From positions 1 to 8,908 of the forward strand of contig JACCVN010000112.1 in assembly GCA_013698165.1 (NCBI GenBank): 8,908 nt of DNA, in the 5' to 3' direction. This document shows positions 6,019 through 8,908 of this stretch, in pieces; position 1 is the stretch's first letter, and each line of letters starts with the position of its first letter. A program made the position numbers and the translations under genes. Under the pieces are notes generated by a model. It did not search any database. It was not told the origin of the DNA and was given only the letters and a program-made list of their open reading frames with translations. The stretch is from Parachlamydiaceae bacterium. Lineage in GTDB: Bacteria; Chlamydiota; Chlamydiia; Chlamydiales; Parachlamydiaceae.

Positions 6019-8730
6019 CTAAATTGTGATCGTGTCTGTTGTTTTTTCATCTAGGGTGAAGATGCTATCTTGTACACTTTCGAATTGTGTTCCTATGAAA
6101 TCGTGATAATCATTGATGGGGTTTGGATCATTCAAGTTTTTCATGATCGGCAAAAAGTGTTCTACTTTGAAGACATTACATTTTAGAATTCTAAAAGTCG
6201 CTTCCCATCCTCTGTGGGGGTTGTATACAAAGGTTGCCTCTTTTTCCAGGGGGTAGTTTTCCCACGAATAAATAATCGTTGCAACAACATCTTTATTCAG
6301 AACACTTCGAATTTCTAGCAAGTTTAGCTGTGTAACTTTGAACGTTTCAGAATCGGTAATTCCAATGTAATTTTCAATATGGTCATTATTAAGTTCAAAG
6401 AAATAGTGTGCGAAGGGGTTTTGGTCAGGAAAGAAATCGGGAAACAATAGTGACATATACTCTATGGCGCGCAAACTGCAAGGTTCAGCAATGAGTTCAA
6501 GAACCCTTAGAGTCGGAATCATTTGAGTCTGCTCTGGAGGATTCCTTTGTTCTGATAAAGCAGTTAAGGATTCAGGATTCTTGCTGTAAAAAATTATTTT
6601 ATCGGTGTCACTTTCAACTTTCTTATTGATCTCAAGAAAAATATCAAAAGTCATCTTTGGTTTTAGAGTTTCCAGTATCTTCGTGGAACTTGTTGTTAAT
6701 GTCTGGTCACTATTAATTTGTTTAGGCTTGTTGAATCCATGCTCGTATAGTTTTTTTATCAAATTTCTCAGTAGTTCTTCCACCGAGCTATAAGTTTTAA
6801 TATTGATTGCTTCTGTTGGCATCTGATTAAAAATCTTAAGTCGTGGATCAAGTTGAGAAATAAGCGATGGTGATGTTGTACTTTTTTTCATAAAAACTTC
6901 ACCATTTATACATATCATCGGCAACGAAGCTTTTAACGACATTATTTCATGCGCAGAATCGACAAAAACCATGGCAACATCTTTGATGGGATTCTCACTA
7001 TACGTTTGTAATCCAAGGCGTATTCCACGTAAGTCATAGAAAAATGGTTTAGTATTAGATCTTAACAAAAATTTTGGAGATATTTTATGTACTTTGTATG
7101 CTGAGGTTGCTAAATCAAGAGAATTTGAGATTTCGTTTGCATTTTCTTGGCTTGATTTTTCCTCGCTTGAATGAGAAGATTTCGAACGGGGTGAAAGTTT
7201 CAAGAGGGTGAAACTTAATTTTCTTGGTGATTTGGAAGTTGGAGATGTTGAAGGTGTAATGTCATTAGCGGTAGATATTGGGGCTGTTACAGTTGTCGTA
7301 AAAATATTTATGTGTGAATTTTCATGGGCTTGTAATCGTTTGTTTCCCTCGGACAGCTTTCTTTCATAATAATGCTTCACTGTGCACTTATAAGCATAGG
7401 TATGTATATTTGATTCAAAATAGCAAAGCTGGGGAACAGAGCTGCATTTTGCGTTGAGATAGTATAAAACGTATTGAGAGCCAACACCAGTTGGATTTTT
7501 ATAAAAATTTAAAGCTTTAAGGACATTTAGGCCTTCTTCAAAATTACCTCTACCAATAGCGGCGACGGTCAATTCGTAAAAAGGATGGTACGTGTCATTA
7601 CTTATACTCTTTGATCTCAACCTTGCACTGACCAAGCCAGATTTTATATTGTGATAATCATTTGAATATTTATTTAACTCATCCAAAAATACAGAGATTT
7701 CTTTGTGTGCTGTATTGCTCCCCTTTAATTCCGAGGTACAGTTTAAGCTTGAGATCTCGTCTAAATAAGTGCAGAAGCTTGCTGCATTTTTTGTTATGGC
7801 ATTATTTGTAATTAAATAATCAAATAGATCTTTTTCAAGTTGTATTATTAGAGGGTAAATATCTCTGAGTAAAATTCCTTTGCTTTGCATAAACTGTAAT
7901 ATGGCTGCGTTAAAATCCATCCCACTTTCTTCAATTTGTTTTTTTGTATAGCCTTCAGATAAGGCTGTTGCATATGCTTCACGGCAAAATTCAAAAGCAT
8001 TTACGTGAACCAAATTAGATTGCGAAACCGAATTTGATGATCGATTTTCTTTCGTTAATTTAGTTTTCAAAGATTGATACATATTTATGTTAAATTCCCT
8101 TGAGTCTGACTCCATATCCAACTTTAACAATGAAACATGATTTTTCTCTTTGATTAGAGTCTCAAGATAATTGTCATATTTTGAAATGAGTCCTTTGGGT
8201 AAATCAAAGGTCGATACTGAATAAAGATTTTTCTCACAAAGAGGAAACCGATTACTCCCGGAATCTTTGGGGCTTTTTCCCGGTGATCTTCCAATAGGAG
8301 ACGTCCTACCATGAGAAGAGCTGAAAGATGTAATAACTTTTGAAAGGTCAACTTTTAATCGATGTTTGTGATTTGAAGAACTGCTTTGCGTTAAATTTCC
8401 TAATCCTTCAGCGATCAAATCTTGATCTTCAAACTGAAGGGAATCAATTGAGCCGCCGGACGATGTGGAATAGGATGTAAATTTTTTAAACATAGTTTCG
8501 TCTTGAGGCACAAGTTGAGAAATTGAACTGCCAGAGGATGATGAGTAGGATGTGAATTTTTTTAATTTTAGTGTTTTTTCGTCTTTAGCCACAATTTGAG
8601 TATTTAATATATGAGACTTGGGACTCATTTCATGTGTCTCGGAATGAGCTTTGTCTGATTTCTCATTTTTAATTTCGATGGGGTAAGCGGTAGGTTGATT
8701 ATTCCTCTTAAGAGCAGAGTTCGGATACAT
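6019..8730 (-). CDS. 903-residue serine-rich repeat protein, candidate host-directed effector
   Basis: I do not recognise a named family. The protein has no signal peptide and no clear membrane segment. The N-terminal 160 residues are rich in Ser, Thr, Lys and Gly and hold a tandem repeat: KKFTSYSSSSGSSI (57-70) and KKFTSYSTSSGGSI (82-95), each following an acidic DE(K/T) start. A diverged third copy is KVITSFSSSHG (131-141), followed by RTSPIGRSPGKSP. Residues about 170-465 look mainly helical and could be a globular domain. A second low-complexity linker (about 475-535) contains TSPTSKSPRKLSF and LSPRSKSSHSSEE, dense in SP/SPxK sites. Residues about 540-900 look like a second, mixed alpha/beta domain. 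Disordered Ser/Pro-rich segments and the lack of a Sec signal resemble effectors secreted by type III or IV systems, but this is inference. The start is supported by AAGGA five bases upstream on the - strand. The frame is intact over 2.7 kb, so selection is likely to maintain it. Confidence 0.88.
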   Translation of the reverse strand: MYPNSALKRNNQPTAYPIEIKNEKSDKAHSETHEMSPKSHILNTQIVAKDEKTLKLKKFTSYSSSSGSSISQLVPQDETMFKKFTSYSTSSGGSIDSLQFEDQDLIAEGLGNLTQSSSSNHKHRLKVDLSKVITSFSSSHGRTSPIGRSPGKSPKDSGSNRFPLCEKNLYSVSTFDLPKGLISKYDNYLETLIKEKNHVSLLKLDMESDSREFNINMYQSLKTKLTKENRSSNSVSQSNLVHVNAFEFCREAYATALSEGYTKKQIEESGMDFNAAILQFMQSKGILLRDIYPLIIQLEKDLFDYLITNNAITKNAASFCTYLDEISSLNCTSELKGSNTAHKEISVFLDELNKYSNDYHNIKSGLVSARLRSKSISNDTYHPFYELTVAAIGRGNFEEGLNVLKALNFYKNPTGVGSQYVLYYLNAKCSSVPQLCYFESNIHTYAYKCTVKHYYERKLSEGNKRLQAHENSHINIFTTTVTAPISTANDITPSTSPTSKSPRKLSFTLLKLSPRSKSSHSSEEKSSQENANEISNSLDLATSAYKVHKISPKFLLRSNTKPFFYDLRGIRLGLQTYSENPIKDVAMVFVDSAHEIMSLKASLPMICINGEVFMKKSTTSPSLISQLDPRLKIFNQMPTEAINIKTYSSVEELLRNLIKKLYEHGFNKPKQINSDQTLTTSSTKILETLKPKMTFDIFLEINKKVESDTDKIIFYSKNPESLTALSEQRNPPEQTQMIPTLRVLELIAEPCSLRAIEYMSLLFPDFFPDQNPFAHYFFELNNDHIENYIGITDSETFKVTQLNLLEIRSVLNKDVVATIIYSWENYPLEKEATFVYNPHRGWEATFRILKCNVFKVEHFLPIMKNLNDPNPINDYHDFIGTQFESVQDSIFTLDEKTTDTITI
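8437..8583 (-). repeat. In-frame tandem repeat encoding KKFTSYSxSSGxSI
   Basis: Two units (8512-8583 and 8437-8502) inside the 903-residue gene encode near-identical 22-24 residue segments. DNA identity is also visible (both share the reverse complements of CATCCTATTC/CATCCTACTC and TTTAAAAAATT-like strings), so the duplication appears fairly recent. A diverged third protein copy lies at about 8298-8340. Confidence 0.75.
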
Positions 8731-8735
8731 ATGAT

Positions 8736-8740
8736 TCCTT
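8736..8740 (-). promoter_or_regulatory. Ribosome binding site of the 903-residue gene
   Basis: On the - strand AAGGA lies five bases before the ATG whose first base is 8730, which supports this start. Confidence 0.65.
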
Positions 8741-8765
8741 ATTTATAGATTTTCAGGCCTTAACT

Positions 8766-8783
8766 TTAAGAGATTGCTCTTAA
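8766..8783. promoter_or_regulatory. Operator-like palindrome upstream of the 903-residue gene
   Basis: TTAAGAG (8766-8772), ATTG, and CTCTTAA (8777-8783) form a perfect 7-bp inverted repeat about 36 bases upstream of the start codon. This position fits an operator or a leader hairpin. A TATAAAT on the - strand (about 8741-8747) is -10-like but so close to the ribosome binding site that the transcript would have almost no leader. Confidence 0.35.
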
Positions 8784-8807
8784 TGACTTTAAATGTTGAA
8801 ATTATTC

Positions 8808-8908
8808 TAGTACACTGTTAAGTCAGTATTTTCGACTATTTCTGCGTCAAAGCCCCGTGGTGTGCCGATCGAAAAAGGGGCTGTATTTACTAATACAGCC
8901 CCTTTTAC
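8808..8908. mobile_element. Possible end of a second MITE/IS element (cut by window edge)
   Basis: TAGTACACTGT at 8808-8818 is identical to the outer 11 bases of the terminal repeats of the 1936-2102 element, including the boundary TA. The following bases (TAAGTCAG against AAGGTAAA) are only partly alike. It may be the left terminus of a related IS or MITE running beyond 8908, or an orphan end left after decay. The inverted partner is not in the window, so the right boundary given is only the window edge. Confidence 0.4.
8873..8906 (-). terminator. Strong intrinsic terminator at the right edge
   Basis: AAAAGGGGCTGTATT (8873-8887), loop TACT, and AATACAGCCCCTTTT (8892-8906) form a perfect 15-bp stem with A and T flanks on both sides, so it can work in either direction. 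No + strand gene ends before it, since the adjacent gene starts here and runs leftward. It most likely terminates a - strand gene lying beyond 8908. On the - strand the stem is followed by five T's. Confidence 0.7.

Overview
This is an AT-rich bacterial window with five intact or cut-off genes, one broken gene and an unusually large share of non-coding DNA filled with inverted repeats. The translations, GC-poor composition, long low-complexity proteins and many decayed or mobile sequences suggest a host-associated bacterium. A Parachlamydia-type chlamydia or another amoeba-associated lineage would fit, but nothing in the window (no rRNA, no unmistakable marker gene) proves this, so the taxonomic placement is an inference.

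Layout. Positions 1-695 hold the 3' part of a short-chain dehydrogenase/reductase (SDR, FabG-like), cut by the window start. After a short spacer with a strong hairpin comes a complete YbaK/EbsC-type aminoacyl-tRNA deacylase homologue (870-1370). Both are ordinary metabolic or housekeeping genes on the + strand. Positions 1371-2768 are a gene-free stretch of about 1.4 kb. It contains an AT-rich terminator-like hairpin, a ~240 bp foldback built of two inverted REP-like palindromes (1604-1846), a ~165 bp MITE-like element with 36-bp terminal inverted repeats bounded by TA (1936-2102), and a second terminator-like hairpin. Positions 2769-3605 encode a probably exported protein with a Gln/Asn/Tyr-rich middle and a C-terminal BON-like domain, preceded by a perfect 12-bp inverted repeat and followed by a perfect hairpin.

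Positions 3811-4816 are the remains of an outer-membrane efflux protein of the NodT/OprM type. It lacks its N-terminal third and carries two single-base frameshifts, both in homopolymer runs. Positions 4910-5602 encode a 230-residue protein of unknown function with a pattern suggestive of a 2-oxoglutarate/Fe(II) oxygenase-like fold. It converges with a 903-residue, serine-rich, repeat-containing protein encoded on the - strand (6019-8730). The two gene ends are separated by a large foldback element (about 5654-5968) built around repeated ATCCTG/CAGGAT hexamers. The window ends with another copy of the MITE-type terminus (8808) and a perfect 15-bp-stem terminator (8873-8906), which probably belongs to a gene beyond the right edge.

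The genes do not form an obvious single pathway. Each seems to be its own transcription unit, separated by repeats and terminators. The parts most likely to be under-described are the 903-residue protein, the Q/N-rich BON protein, the 230-residue oxygenase-like protein, and the three different families of foldback element packed into less than 9 kb.
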